A stretch of 64,000 nt of DNA. It comes from Pseudodonghicola xiamenensis DSM 18339 (GTDB lineage Bacteria > Pseudomonadota > Alphaproteobacteria > Rhodobacterales > Rhodobacteraceae). Location of the stretch: the NCBI RefSeq assembly GCF_000429365.1, contig NZ_AUBS01000005.1:124001-188000 (forward strand). The letters are read 5' to 3'. The translations under genes were made by a program, and so were the position numbers. The notes under the pieces were generated by a model. That model did not search any database. It was not told the origin of the DNA and saw only the letters and a list, made by a program, of their open reading frames with translations. Below are positions 1 to 8,267 of this stretch, piece after piece (position 1 is the first letter of the stretch; the number at the start of each line of letters is the position of its first letter).

Positions 1-83
1 GCGACATCTGCGGGACTGGACCTTGCCGCGCCTTCTGCCTAGGGTCGCGCCAACTGAATGGCCCGATCCGAGGAAGAACGCAT

Positions 84-947
84 ATGGCGACCGGCACCAA
101 CATCCGCACCTATTTCAACGGCACCTGGCATGACGGCGACGTCCCGGTGATGCAGGCGGCCGATCATGGCGCCTGGCTCGGCTCGACCGTCTTCGACGGG
201 GCGCGTCTGTTCAACGGCATGACCCCGGATCTCGACCTGCATTGCGCCCGCATCAACCGTTCGGCCAAGGCGCTGATGCTGACCCCGACGGTCGGCGATG
301 CCGAGATGGTCGAGATCGTCGAGGAGGGGCTCAAGGCCTATGGACCCGATGCCGCTGTCTACATCCGTCCGATGTACTGGGGCATCGACGGCGATCCTTC
401 TGCCATCATCCCCAGCCCCGACCAGACCGGCTTTGCCATCAGCCTGGAAGAAATCCCGATGCCGCCCGCAGATGCCGGCGCCACGCTGACCCGCACCCGG
501 TTCCGCCGCCCTGTGCTGGAAAACGCGGTCTGCAACGCCAAGGCCGGTTGTCTGTACCCCAACAATGCCCGCATGCTGGCCGAAGCGCGATCGAAGGGGT
601 TTTCCAACGCGCTGGTGTCTGACGCGATGGGCAATGTCGCCGAAAGCGCCACTGCCAACGTCTTCATGGTCAAGGATGGAGAGGTCTTCACCCCTATCGC
701 CAATGGCACTTTCCTGTCGGGCATCACCCGGGCGCGCCATATCAAGAATCTGCGCGCCGACGGTTTCACCGTGCATGAGGCGGTGCTGAGCTTCGAGGAT
801 TTCCATGCCGCCGACGAAGTCTTCCTGTCGGGCAACCTGACCAAGGTGACCCCGGTGACCGGCTTTGACGACACGCAATACCAGATCGGCCCGGTCACCC
901 GCCGCGCGCGCGAACTCTACTGGGACTGGGCGGCTTCGACACGCTGA
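84..947 (+). CDS. Class IV PLP aminotransferase (branched-chain amino acid aminotransferase type)
   Basis: Predicted fold-type IV PLP aminotransferase of 287 residues, the usual length for IlvE-like enzymes, which swap the amino group between branched-chain amino acids and 2-oxoglutarate in the cytosol. The catalytic lysine is expected at K153 in NAKAGCLYPNN, and E187 lies in the conserved GNVAESATANVF stretch that contacts the PLP ring nitrogen. The SGITR segment near residue 212 is the phosphate-binding loop. A GGAAGAA-like ribosome site precedes the ATG at 84. It stands alone ahead of a stress-protein gene. A D-amino acid or aminodeoxychorismate role cannot be excluded from sequence alone; the family is sure, the substrate is inferred. 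Confidence 0.85.
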   Translation: MATGTNIRTYFNGTWHDGDVPVMQAADHGAWLGSTVFDGARLFNGMTPDLDLHCARINRSAKALMLTPTVGDAEMVEIVEEGLKAYGPDAAVYIRPMYWGIDGDPSAIIPSPDQTGFAISLEEIPMPPADAGATLTRTRFRRPVLENAVCNAKAGCLYPNNARMLAEARSKGFSNALVSDAMGNVAESATANVFMVKDGEVFTPIANGTFLSGITRARHIKNLRADGFTVHEAVLSFEDFHAADEVFLSGNLTKVTPVTGFDDTQYQIGPVTRRARELYWDWAASTR

Positions 948-1022
948 GACCGTCGCACCAGGCAGCAGCTACTTGCCCGCCCCCGGGGCTTGCGGCATGA
1001 TCCGCCGGAAGGAGAACCCCAC

Positions 1023-1478
1023 ATGCGCAAGTTTCTCGTCGTGCTCGACGACAGCCGCGAATGCCTGAACGCCATGCGGTTCGCCGCGATGCGGGCCGCC
1101 CATACCGGTGCCGGGGTCACCATCCTGTCGGTGATCCCGCCCGAGGAGTTCAATCACTGGATCGGCGTCGGCGCGGTCATGCGCGAAGAGGCGCGGGAAC
1201 GCATTCATGCGCATTTCGAGGTCTTCGCCAAATGGATGCGCGACAAGCAGAACGTCGATCCCGAACTGGTGATCCGCGAGGGCCAGCCGGTTGACGAGAT
1301 CATCGGACAGATCAAGCGCGACCCCAGCATCGGTGTTCTGGTGCTGGGCGCCGGCACCGGCCGCAAGGGACCCGGGCCGCTGGTTACGCAAATGTCGAAA
1401 AACGCGGGCAGCCTGCCGATCCCGATCACCATCGTGCCCGGCGATCTGAGCAAGGAAAAGCTGGAAGCGATCACCTGA
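1023..1478 (+). CDS. Universal stress protein (UspA family)
   Basis: A 151-residue cytosolic UspA-fold protein. It opens with the typical beta strand KFLVVLDDS and closes with the nucleotide-loop pattern GAGTGRKGPGPL followed by a PITIVPG strand, so ATP binding is plausible. The ATG at 1023 is preferred over an upstream TTG at 990 because GGAAGGAG lies just before it. UspA proteins help survival under stress or growth arrest; no specific partner is visible. It sits in the same direction between the aminotransferase and the Nfu gene, with a GC-rich hairpin behind it. Confidence 0.88.
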   Translation: MRKFLVVLDDSRECLNAMRFAAMRAAHTGAGVTILSVIPPEEFNHWIGVGAVMREEARERIHAHFEVFAKWMRDKQNVDPELVIREGQPVDEIIGQIKRDPSIGVLVLGAGTGRKGPGPLVTQMSKNAGSLPIPITIVPGDLSKEKLEAIT

Positions 1479-1495
1479 CGCCCCTCCCGCGAGAA

Positions 1496-1509
1496 GCGCC
1501 CTCGGGCGC
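1496..1509 (+). terminator. GC-rich hairpin behind the universal stress protein gene
   Basis: GCGCC-CTCG-GGCGC can fold 18 bases after the stop codon. No T-run follows, so it may be a weak or Rho-assisted end rather than a classical intrinsic terminator. Confidence 0.35.
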
Positions 1510-1532
1510 GACGAGCGGCGCCAGGCCACACA

Positions 1533-1549
1533 TTTAGAATCGTTCCAAA
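1533..1549. promoter_or_regulatory. Irr/ICE box upstream of the Nfu gene
   Basis: TTTAGAATCGTTCCAAA is a 7-3-7 interrupted palindrome. From memory, the alphaproteobacterial iron control element bound by Irr is TTTAGAA-YNR-TTCTAAA; this copy fits with one mismatch (TTCCAAA for TTCTAAA). It ends two bases before the -35 hexamer of the only promoter visible ahead of the Fe-S scaffold gene, a sensible place for iron-dependent control of Fe-S assembly. The match is read directly; the regulator is inferred because irr is not in the window. Confidence 0.72.
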
Positions 1550-1551
1550 GC

Positions 1552-1582
1552 TTGACGCGATCAGGGCCGGAGCGCATATAGA
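1552..1582 (+). promoter_or_regulatory. Probable sigma-70 promoter of the nfu-tsaB-rimI run
   Basis: TTGACG at 1552-1557 is followed by CATATA at 1575-1580 (17-base spacer) or TATAGA at 1577-1582 (19 bases). It abuts the Irr/ICE box and lies 28 bases before the Nfu start. Confidence 0.6.
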
Positions 1583-1609
1583 TTGCAACCGAGGAAAGGT
1601 GTGCAAAAA

Positions 1610-2173
1610 ATGTTCATTCAGACCGAATCGACCCCGAACCCGGCGACGTTGAAATTCCTGCCTGGCCAGACCGTGCTCGCGGTCGGGACTGCCGATTTCC
1701 CCTCGGCCGAAGCTGCTGAGAAGTCGCCGCTGGCAACCCGCGTGTTTGCCGTGAAGGGCGTGACCGGCGTCTTCTTCGGCAATGATTTCGTCACCGTGAC
1801 CAAGGATGACGCGGTGGAATGGGATCACGTGAAACCGGCGATCCTCGGCGCGATCATGGAACATTACCAATCCGGCGCCCCGGTGATGGAAGGCGAGGAA
1901 GCCGCAGCTTCCGGCCATGCCGAATTCAGCGGCGAAGATGAGGAGATCGTCGGCCAGATCAAGGAACTGCTCGACAGCCGGGTGCGCCCGGCGGTGGCCC
2001 AGGACGGCGGCGATATCACCTTCTACGGTTTCGATCGCGGCGTGGTCTATCTGCACATGCAAGGCGCCTGCGCCGGCTGCCCCTCGTCAACGCTGACCTT
2101 GAAGATGGGCATCGAAAACCTGTTGCGCCACTATATTCCCGAAGTGGTCGAAGTACGCCCGGTCTCGGTCTGA
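1610..2173 (+). CDS. Nfu-type Fe-S cluster scaffold/carrier protein
   Basis: A 187-residue protein with the two-domain NFU1 plan. An N-terminal Nfu_N domain (about 1-88, starting MFIQTESTPNPATLKFLPG) is followed by a linker and a C-terminal NifU domain (about 110-183). C154 and C157 in the CAGC motif are the cluster ligands, shared across a dimer in known relatives. It would carry Fe-S clusters to late targets such as lipoate synthase and respiratory enzymes. GAGGAAAGG precedes the ATG at 1610; the in-frame start at 1583 is not supported. Iron control through the Irr/ICE box upstream is likely. tsaB follows 27 bases later, suggesting one transcript. Confidence 0.93.
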   Translation: MFIQTESTPNPATLKFLPGQTVLAVGTADFPSAEAAEKSPLATRVFAVKGVTGVFFGNDFVTVTKDDAVEWDHVKPAILGAIMEHYQSGAPVMEGEEAAASGHAEFSGEDEEIVGQIKELLDSRVRPAVAQDGGDITFYGFDRGVVYLHMQGACAGCPSSTLTLKMGIENLLRHYIPEVVEVRPVSV

Positions 2174-2200
2174 TCCCGAGACCGGCCTGATCCCAACGTC

Positions 2201-2848
2201 ATGAACACTCCCCCTTTGATCCTCGGTTTCGACACCTCGGCCGCGCATTGCGCGGCCGCGCTCGTCTCGGGCGAGGATCTGGTTGCCTCCCGCACCGAGG
2301 AGATGGGGCGCGGTCAGGCCGAACGGTTGCTGCCGCTGCTGGAGGAGCTCCTAGCCGAGTCCGGCCACGGCTGGCACGATCTGGCAGCGCTGGCGGTAGG
2401 AGAAGGCCCCGGCAACTTCACCGGCATCCGCATCGCAGTGGCCGCCGCGCGCGGGCTGGCCCTGGGGCTGAAGGTTCCGGCGATCGGGGTTTCGACCTTC
2501 GAGGCGCTGGTCTGCGGGTTGACCGAACCGGCGATCGCCTCTGTGGCGGCGCCGCGTGGGGCTGTCTATCTGCAGCCCCCCGGCGCGACACCGCTAGGCC
2601 CACTTTCACCCGGAGAGCTGCCCGCCGATCTGCTTGGCAGCGGCCTTGCCGTCGCCGGTGCCGAGGCCGAGGCGCTGGCGACGCTGACCGGCGGTCGCGC
2701 CCTGCCGCCCCATTGGCCCCTGGCCGAGGCCATCGCCCGCGTCGCAGCCACGCGTCTGGACAGCGACGCCCCGCTGCCCCGCCCGCTCTATCTGCGCCCC
2801 GCCGACGCGGCACCGGCGCGCGACGCACCGCCGGCGCTGCTGGACTGA
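2201..2848 (+). CDS. tsaB: tRNA threonylcarbamoyladenosine biosynthesis protein TsaB
   Basis: A 215-residue ASKHA-fold protein, partner of TsaD and TsaE in making t6A at position 37 of ANN-decoding tRNAs. The N-terminal ILGFDTSAAHCAAAL strand-turn and the GEGPGNFTGIRI motif near residues 68-79 are diagnostic for TsaB. TsaB is the non-catalytic subunit and lacks the metal-binding histidines of TsaD. Its stop overlaps the rimI start as TGATG, so the two are translationally coupled, a widespread pairing. The C-terminus is shorter than in E. coli but normal for this group. Confidence 0.92.
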   Translation: MNTPPLILGFDTSAAHCAAALVSGEDLVASRTEEMGRGQAERLLPLLEELLAESGHGWHDLAALAVGEGPGNFTGIRIAVAAARGLALGLKVPAIGVSTFEALVCGLTEPAIASVAAPRGAVYLQPPGATPLGPLSPGELPADLLGSGLAVAGAEAEALATLTGGRALPPHWPLAEAIARVAATRLDSDAPLPRPLYLRPADAAPARDAPPALLD

Positions 2849-3276
2849 TGACGCCCGAGGACATGGCAGCCACCCATGCCGCCGCCTTCACCCAGTCCCG
2901 CCCCTGGCGCGCCGAGGAATTCGCCGACCTCCTGTCCATGAGCGGAACCTTCGCCTGTGGCGATGCCCGCTGTTTCGCCCTGATCCGGGTGATTGCCGAC
3001 GAGGCGGAGCTTTTGACCATCGCCACCCACCCGGATTACCAACGCCAGGGCCGTGCCCGCACCCTTATGGCGCAGTGGCAGGCCAAGGCAGCGGCGCGCG
3101 GCGCCGCCCGCGCATTTCTGGAGGTCGCGGCTGACAACCCGGCGGCCCTGTCGCTTTATGAAAGCTGCGGCTACGATCCTGTCGGGCTCAGACGCGGTTA
3201 TTATCCGCGCCCAGATCTGGCGCCAAGTGATGCCATTTTGATGGCCCGAAGCTTGCGCTCCCAGGCAGACGCCTAA
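2848..3276 (+). CDS. rimI: Ribosomal protein S18 alanine N-acetyltransferase RimI
   Basis: A 142-residue GNAT acetyltransferase. The acetyl-CoA loop is visible as HPDYQRQGRARTLM (Q/R-x-x-G-x-G/A pattern) near residues 67-80, followed by FLEVAADNPAALSLYESCGY, the hallmark of RimI. The start at 2848 is set by the TGATG overlap with tsaB; the longer reading in the same frame from inside tsaB is not real. RimI acetylates the N-terminal alanine of S18 in E. coli; coupling to tsaB supports this over a general GNAT role. Confidence 0.88.
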   Translation: MTPEDMAATHAAAFTQSRPWRAEEFADLLSMSGTFACGDARCFALIRVIADEAELLTIATHPDYQRQGRARTLMAQWQAKAAARGAARAFLEVAADNPAALSLYESCGYDPVGLRRGYYPRPDLAPSDAILMARSLRSQADA

Positions 3277-3302
3277 TCCTCTACCAGCCGGTCAAAAACC
3301 TG

Positions 3303-3332
3303 TTGACCCCCTGCCGGGGCTCCGGCCTTAAT
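3303..3332 (+). promoter_or_regulatory. Possible promoter of the BMP-type ABC importer
   Basis: TTGACC at 3303-3308 and CTTAAT at 3327-3332 are separated by 18 bases in the only gap upstream of the importer. The -10 match is weak. Confidence 0.35.
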
Positions 3333-3417
3333 CGTTCTTGGCCGGCCAGGATGCCGGACCGGGCCTGCGGCTGTGCCCCATCGCCCCACGAAAGAAAACG
3401 AACCGGGAGCCTTTCTT

Positions 3418-4416
3418 ATGACTTTCCTCAAATCCTTTCTGAGCACCGCCGCCACCTCCGCCCTGATGGCCGGCGCCGCCATTGCAGAGCCGGCGCTGAT
3501 CTACGATCTCGGCGGCAAATTCGACAAATCCTTCAACGAGGCCGCCTTCAATGGCGCCGAACGCTGGGCCAAGGAAACCGGCGGCCAATTCCGCGAAATC
3601 GAACTGAAATCCGAGGCCCAGCGCGAACAGGCACTGCGCCGTTTCGCCGAGGCCGGAGCCAATCCGATCATCACCATGGGCTTTGCCATGGCCGATCCCC
3701 TGACCTCGGTGGCCCCCGATTACCCCAACACGAAATTCGTCGTCGTCGATGTCACCTGGATCGAAGGCGACAATATCCGCCAGATCGGATTTGCAGAACA
3801 CGAAGGGTCCTATCTGGTCGGACTGCTGGCCGAAATGGCATCGAAATCCGGCACCGTCGGCTTTATCGGCGGCATGGACGTCCCCCTGATCCGGCAGTTC
3901 GGCTGCGGCTATGCCCAGGGGGCCAAGGCCGCCAATCCGGATGCAAAGATCATCGCCAATATGACCGGCACCACCGCCTCCGCCTGGAACGATCCGGTGA
4001 AGGGGTCGGAACTGGCCAAGGCACAGATCAGCCAGGGCGCAGATGTAATCTATGCCGCTGCCGGTGGCACCGGCGTCGGGGTGCTGCAAACCGCAGCCGA
4101 TGAAAATATCCTGTCGATCGGCGTCGACAGCAACCAGAACTACCTGCACCCGGGCCAGGTCCTGACCTCGATGCTCAAACGCGTGGATGTGGCGGTCTAT
4201 GATGCCATGAAAGCCGGTGACACTGTGGAAACCGGCGTTTTCATCCTGGGGCTTGCCGAAGATGGCGTCGGATATGCGCTGGACGAATACAACGCCGATC
4301 TGATCACCCCCGAAATGAAGGCGGCGGTGGACGAGGCGCGCGCGAAGATCATCAGCGGAGAGATCAAGGTCGCCAGCTATTACGACAACGACAACTGCCC
4401 GGTTCTCGACTTCTGA
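3418..4416 (+). CDS. BMP-family ABC transporter substrate-binding protein
   Basis: A 332-residue periplasmic binding protein of the BMP/Med (PnrA-like) family, whose known members bind purine or other nucleosides. A signal peptide of about 22 residues ends in GAAIAEPA. The mature part starts with ALIYDLGGKFDKSFNEAAFNGAERW, the typical BMP opening that provides base-stacking and ribose contacts. The ATG at 3418 follows CGGGAG and gives a clean signal peptide; the ORF can be read from 3373 but that start spoils it. It is the first gene of a four-gene importer. Nucleoside specificity is inferred from family. Confidence 0.9.
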   Translation: MTFLKSFLSTAATSALMAGAAIAEPALIYDLGGKFDKSFNEAAFNGAERWAKETGGQFREIELKSEAQREQALRRFAEAGANPIITMGFAMADPLTSVAPDYPNTKFVVVDVTWIEGDNIRQIGFAEHEGSYLVGLLAEMASKSGTVGFIGGMDVPLIRQFGCGYAQGAKAANPDAKIIANMTGTTASAWNDPVKGSELAKAQISQGADVIYAAAGGTGVGVLQTAADENILSIGVDSNQNYLHPGQVLTSMLKRVDVAVYDAMKAGDTVETGVFILGLAEDGVGYALDEYNADLITPEMKAAVDEARAKIISGEIKVASYYDNDNCPVLDF

Positions 4417-4492
4417 TCTGACGCCACCAGACACGACCTGAGGGCCGTGCCGCCTCTTGGTGCGCATGGCCCCAGTTGACAGCGGGGGTCGC

Positions 4493-6031
4493 ATGACCGG
4501 CATATCTCCTCCAGCCATAGAACTGCGCGGGATTTCCAAGGCCTTCGGCCCGGTACAGGCCAACAAGGATATCTCGATCCAGGTGAGACCGGGGACGATC
4601 CACGGCATCATCGGCGAGAACGGCGCCGGGAAATCGACGCTGATGAGCATCCTCTACGGCTTTTACAAAGCCGATAAGGGCGACATCTTCATCAACGGTC
4701 GCAAGACCGAGATTCACGACAGCCAGGCGGCCATCGCCGCTGGCATCGGCATGGTGTTCCAGCACTTCAAACTGGTGGAAAATTTCACTGTCCTGGAAAA
4801 CGTCGTGCTGGGGGCCGAGGACGGGCGCCTGTTGCGCCCCTCTCTGGCCAAGGCACGCAGGATCCTGGCCGATCTGGCCCGGGAATACGAGCTGAACGTC
4901 GATCCCGACGCCCGCATCGACCAGATCGGCGTCGGCATGCAGCAGCGGGTCGAAATCCTCAAGGCGCTCTATCGCCGGGCCGATATCCTGATCCTGGACG
5001 AGCCCACCGGCGTTCTGACACCGGCCGAGGCCGACCACCTGTTTCGCATTCTCGATAACCTGCGGGCGGAAGGAAAGACGATCATCCTGATCACCCACAA
5101 ACTGCGCGAGATCATGGAGACCACCGATACCGTCAGCGTGATGCGCCGCGGCGAGATGACGGCGACAGTGAAAACCTCGGAGACCTCCCCCGACGAACTG
5201 GCCGAGCTGATGGTGGGCCGCAAGGTCTTGCTGCAGATTGACAAGGCCCCTGCCCACCCTGGCCGGACAGTGCTGGAGGTACGGGGCCTGCACGTGCGCG
5301 ATCACCAGGGGGTGGAGCGGGTCAAGGGCATCGACCTGACGGTGCGGGCCGGTGAAATCCTCGGCATCGCCGGGGTGGCCGGCAACGGGCAATCGGAGCT
5401 GCTGGAGGTTCTGGGTGGCATGCGCTCCGGGGCCGGCACCGTGCTGCTGAACGGCACGGCGCTGGCGCTGGACGGTCGCGGCGCAGACGGCCAGGCGCGG
5501 CGTGCGGCCGGCATCGCCCATGTGCCCGAGGATCGCCAACGCGAAGGGCTGATCATGGAGTTCCACGCCTGGGAAAACGTCGCCTTCGGCTATCACCACG
5601 ATCCGGCCTATCAGCGTGGGCTGCTGATGGACAACGCCGCACTGATCCGCGACACCGAGGCGAAGATGAAGAAATTCGATGTCCGCCCTCCGGCTCCGGC
5701 GCTGGCGGCCAGGAACTTCTCGGGCGGCAACCAGCAGAAGATCGTGGTCGCGCGCGAGATCGAGCGCAATCCCGACCTGCTGCTGGTGGGGCAGCCGACC
5801 CGCGGCGTCGATATCGGTGCGATCGAATTCATTCACAAGCAGATCGTGGCGCTGCGCGATCAGGGCGCCGCGATCCTGCTGGTCAGTGTCGAGCTGGATG
5901 AAATCCTGTCGCTTTCGGACCGTATCGCGGTGATGTTCGACGGCCGCATCATGGGCGAACGCCTGCCCGACCAGACCGACGAACAGGAACTGGGCCTGCT
6001 GATGGCCGGCGTGTCGGGGGAGGCGGCGTGA
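4493..6031 (+). CDS. ABC transporter ATPase with two nucleotide-binding domains (BMP/nucleoside importer)
   Basis: A 512-residue sugar-type ABC ATPase carrying two fused nucleotide-binding domains. Domain 1 has a full Walker A, GENGAGKST at 41-49, a VFQHFKLVENFT Q-loop and Walker B ILILDEPT. Domain 2 has the degenerate loop GVAGNGQSE, signature FSGGNQQK, and LLLVGQPTRG where Q replaces the catalytic glutamate, so only one site is expected to hydrolyse ATP fully; this asymmetry is normal for the RbsA/YufO type. GGGGG lies before the ATG at 4493; ATGs at 4457 and 4466 are less well placed. It energises the two permeases that follow. Confidence 0.92.
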   Translation: MTGISPPAIELRGISKAFGPVQANKDISIQVRPGTIHGIIGENGAGKSTLMSILYGFYKADKGDIFINGRKTEIHDSQAAIAAGIGMVFQHFKLVENFTVLENVVLGAEDGRLLRPSLAKARRILADLAREYELNVDPDARIDQIGVGMQQRVEILKALYRRADILILDEPTGVLTPAEADHLFRILDNLRAEGKTIILITHKLREIMETTDTVSVMRRGEMTATVKTSETSPDELAELMVGRKVLLQIDKAPAHPGRTVLEVRGLHVRDHQGVERVKGIDLTVRAGEILGIAGVAGNGQSELLEVLGGMRSGAGTVLLNGTALALDGRGADGQARRAAGIAHVPEDRQREGLIMEFHAWENVAFGYHHDPAYQRGLLMDNAALIRDTEAKMKKFDVRPPAPALAARNFSGGNQQKIVVAREIERNPDLLLVGQPTRGVDIGAIEFIHKQIVALRDQGAAILLVSVELDEILSLSDRIAVMFDGRIMGERLPDQTDEQELGLLMAGVSGEAA

Positions 6032-6134
6032 TGCTGATTGGACCACTCATTGACCAGGCCGCCGGTCGGTGTACGCCTGTCCGCGGGCGGGCGCTCCTTA
6101 AGCGTTGCACTCACACAGTTACCGAGGCCTCGTG

Positions 6135-7229
6135 ATGGACAAGATGCCCAAATGGGCCGATGTGGTACTGATCCCGCTGATCAGCCTGATCCTGGCCACG
6201 GCGATTTCGGCGCTGGTGATCCTCGGCATCGGCGAAGATCCGGTGGCAGCGGTCAAGATCATGGTCTCCGGCGCGCTGGGGTCGACCCTTGGTTGGGGCT
6301 ATACGCTCTATTACGCCACCAACTTCATGTTCACCGGGTTGGCGGTGGCGGTGGCCTTCCATGCGCGACTGTTCAACATCGGTGGCGAAGGTCAGGCGAT
6401 GCTGGGCGGTTTGGGCGTGGCAGTCGCCTGTCTCTATATCCCCTGGCCGCATTGGAGCCTGGCACTGATCGGCGCCGGCACGCTGGCGGCCCTTTTCGGC
6501 GCCGCCTGGGCCGCCATCCCGGCCTGGCTGCAGGCCAGGCGCGGCAGCCATATCGTGATCACCACCATCATGTTCAATTTCATCGCGGCGTCGGTGCTGA
6601 ACTATCTTGTGGTCGATATCATGCGCCCCAAGGGGGCAAGGGATACCGCGACCGCGCGGTTTCCCGACAGCGTCCATCTGCCCACCCTGCACGAGCTTCT
6701 GGCGCCGATCGGCGTCCCCTTTTCCAAGGCAGGACCGGCCAATGTCAGCCTGCTGGTGGCGGTGGCCGCCTGCTTGCTGATCTGGCTGCTGATCTGGCGC
6801 AGCCGGCTGGGATACGAAATCCGTGCCTATGGCCATTCCGAAACCGGTGCGCTCTATGCCGGCATCTCTCCCGTCCGGATCACCATGATCACCATGCTGA
6901 TCTCGGGCGGGTTGGCGGGCATGATGGCAATCAACAACGTGATGGGCGAGGCGGAACGACTGGTACTGAACGCGACAGAAGAGGCCGGTTTCATCGGCAT
7001 CGCGGTGGCCCTGATGGGGCGCAGCCATCCCCTTGGCGTCTTCCTTGCCGCCATCCTCTTCGGCTTTCTCTATCAGGGCGGGGCCGAGCTCGCCCTCATG
7101 ACCCAGATCCCGAGCGAGCTGATCGTGGTGATCCAGGCGCTGGTGATCCTGTTTACCGGTGCACTCGACAACATGGTGCGGATGCCGATTGAAAAGCTGT
7201 TCGTGACCCTCGGGAGAATGCGCGCATGA
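6135..7229 (+). CDS. ABC transporter permease, first subunit (BMP/nucleoside importer)
   Basis: A 364-residue inner-membrane permease with about eight to ten hydrophobic segments, of the BPD_transp_2 (RbsC/YufP-like) family. The conserved permease signature is near residues 230-270 (YEIRAYGHSETGALYAGIS). The start at 6135 follows GAGG; further in-frame ATGs lie upstream at 6105 and downstream at 6144. The last codons overlap the next permease as ATGATG, showing coupling. The preceding 103 bases after the ATPase hold no supported gene. Confidence 0.9.
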   Translation: MDKMPKWADVVLIPLISLILATAISALVILGIGEDPVAAVKIMVSGALGSTLGWGYTLYYATNFMFTGLAVAVAFHARLFNIGGEGQAMLGGLGVAVACLYIPWPHWSLALIGAGTLAALFGAAWAAIPAWLQARRGSHIVITTIMFNFIAASVLNYLVVDIMRPKGARDTATARFPDSVHLPTLHELLAPIGVPFSKAGPANVSLLVAVAACLLIWLLIWRSRLGYEIRAYGHSETGALYAGISPVRITMITMLISGGLAGMMAINNVMGEAERLVLNATEEAGFIGIAVALMGRSHPLGVFLAAILFGFLYQGGAELALMTQIPSELIVVIQALVILFTGALDNMVRMPIEKLFVTLGRMRA

Positions 7230-8191
7230 TGGATTTCATTGCAATCCCGGTGCTCGACAGCGCCATCCGCCTGTCTACGCCGCTGCTGCTAGCCTGTCTG
7301 GCCGGGCTCTTTTCCGAACGCGCCGGCGTCTATGACATCGGGCTCGAGGGCAAGATGCTGATGGCGGCCTTCTTCTCGGCGGCGGTGGCCGCGGTCACCG
7401 GATCGGCCTGGCTGGGCTTGCTGGCCGGGATCGCCGCCTCGATGGTACTCGCCGCGATCCACGGAGTGGCGGCGATCACCTTCCGGGGTAACCAGCTTAT
7501 TTCCGGGGTGGCGATCAATTTCCTCGCCGCCGGGCTGAGCCTGTTGATCGCTCAGCATTGGTTCCAACAGGGCGGTCGCACCCCGTCACTGATCGGCGGC
7601 GGCCGCTTCGCTCCGATCGACCTGCCACTGGCCCAGACCCTTGCCCCGGTGCCGGTGATCGGGCCGATCTATTCCGACCTGCTGTCCGGCCATTCGGCGC
7701 TGGCCTATCTGGCCTTTCTTGCCGTCCCGGCAAGCTGGTGGGTCCTCTACCGCACCCGCTTCGGTCTGCGCCTGCGCGCGGTGGGAGAGAACCCGGCCGC
7801 CGTCGATACGGCTGGCGTTTCGGTTGTCGGGCTGCGCTTCGCGGCAGTGATGATCTGCGGGATTCTCTGCGGTGTGGCCGGGGCCTATCTGGCCACTGCA
7901 CTGCAGGCCGGATTTGTCAAAGACATGACCGCCGGCCGCGGCTATATCGCGCTGGCCGCGCTGATCTTCGCCAAATGGCGCCCCTGGCAGGCGATGTGGG
8001 CCTGCCTGTTGTTCGGCTACCTGCAGGCTGTCGCATTGTGGTATCAGAAGATAGATATCTGGGGGCTGGTGATCCCGGTGCAGGCGATAGACGCCCTGCC
8101 CTACGTCCTGACCGTGGTGATCCTTGCCGGTTTCGTCGGCAAGGCAATCCCACCCCGCGCCGGCGGCGAACCCTATGTGAAAGAGCGCTGA
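7226..8191 (+). CDS. ABC transporter permease, second subunit (BMP/nucleoside importer)
   Basis: A 321-residue BPD_transp_2 permease (YufQ-like), almost wholly hydrophobic. The family signature FGLRLRAVGENPAAVDTAGVSV lies near residues 180-200 and matches the equivalent loop of the first permease. It starts inside the last codons of that gene and completes the importer: binding protein, double ATPase, two permeases. A 76-base gap without a clear terminator separates it from the TauE gene. Confidence 0.9.
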   Translation: MMDFIAIPVLDSAIRLSTPLLLACLAGLFSERAGVYDIGLEGKMLMAAFFSAAVAAVTGSAWLGLLAGIAASMVLAAIHGVAAITFRGNQLISGVAINFLAAGLSLLIAQHWFQQGGRTPSLIGGGRFAPIDLPLAQTLAPVPVIGPIYSDLLSGHSALAYLAFLAVPASWWVLYRTRFGLRLRAVGENPAAVDTAGVSVVGLRFAAVMICGILCGVAGAYLATALQAGFVKDMTAGRGYIALAALIFAKWRPWQAMWACLLFGYLQAVALWYQKIDIWGLVIPVQAIDALPYVLTVVILAGFVGKAIPPRAGGEPYVKER

Positions 8192-8267
8192 TCCACCGCG
8201 CGCAACCGCCCCGAACCAATCGGGAATTGTGAATTGACGCATTCTCCAACGGAGCCTAACTAGCCCT

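Noticed and set aside
1..83. End of a gene at the left edge
   Set aside because: No frame with recognisable C-terminal residues is visible; the stretch is too short to judge.
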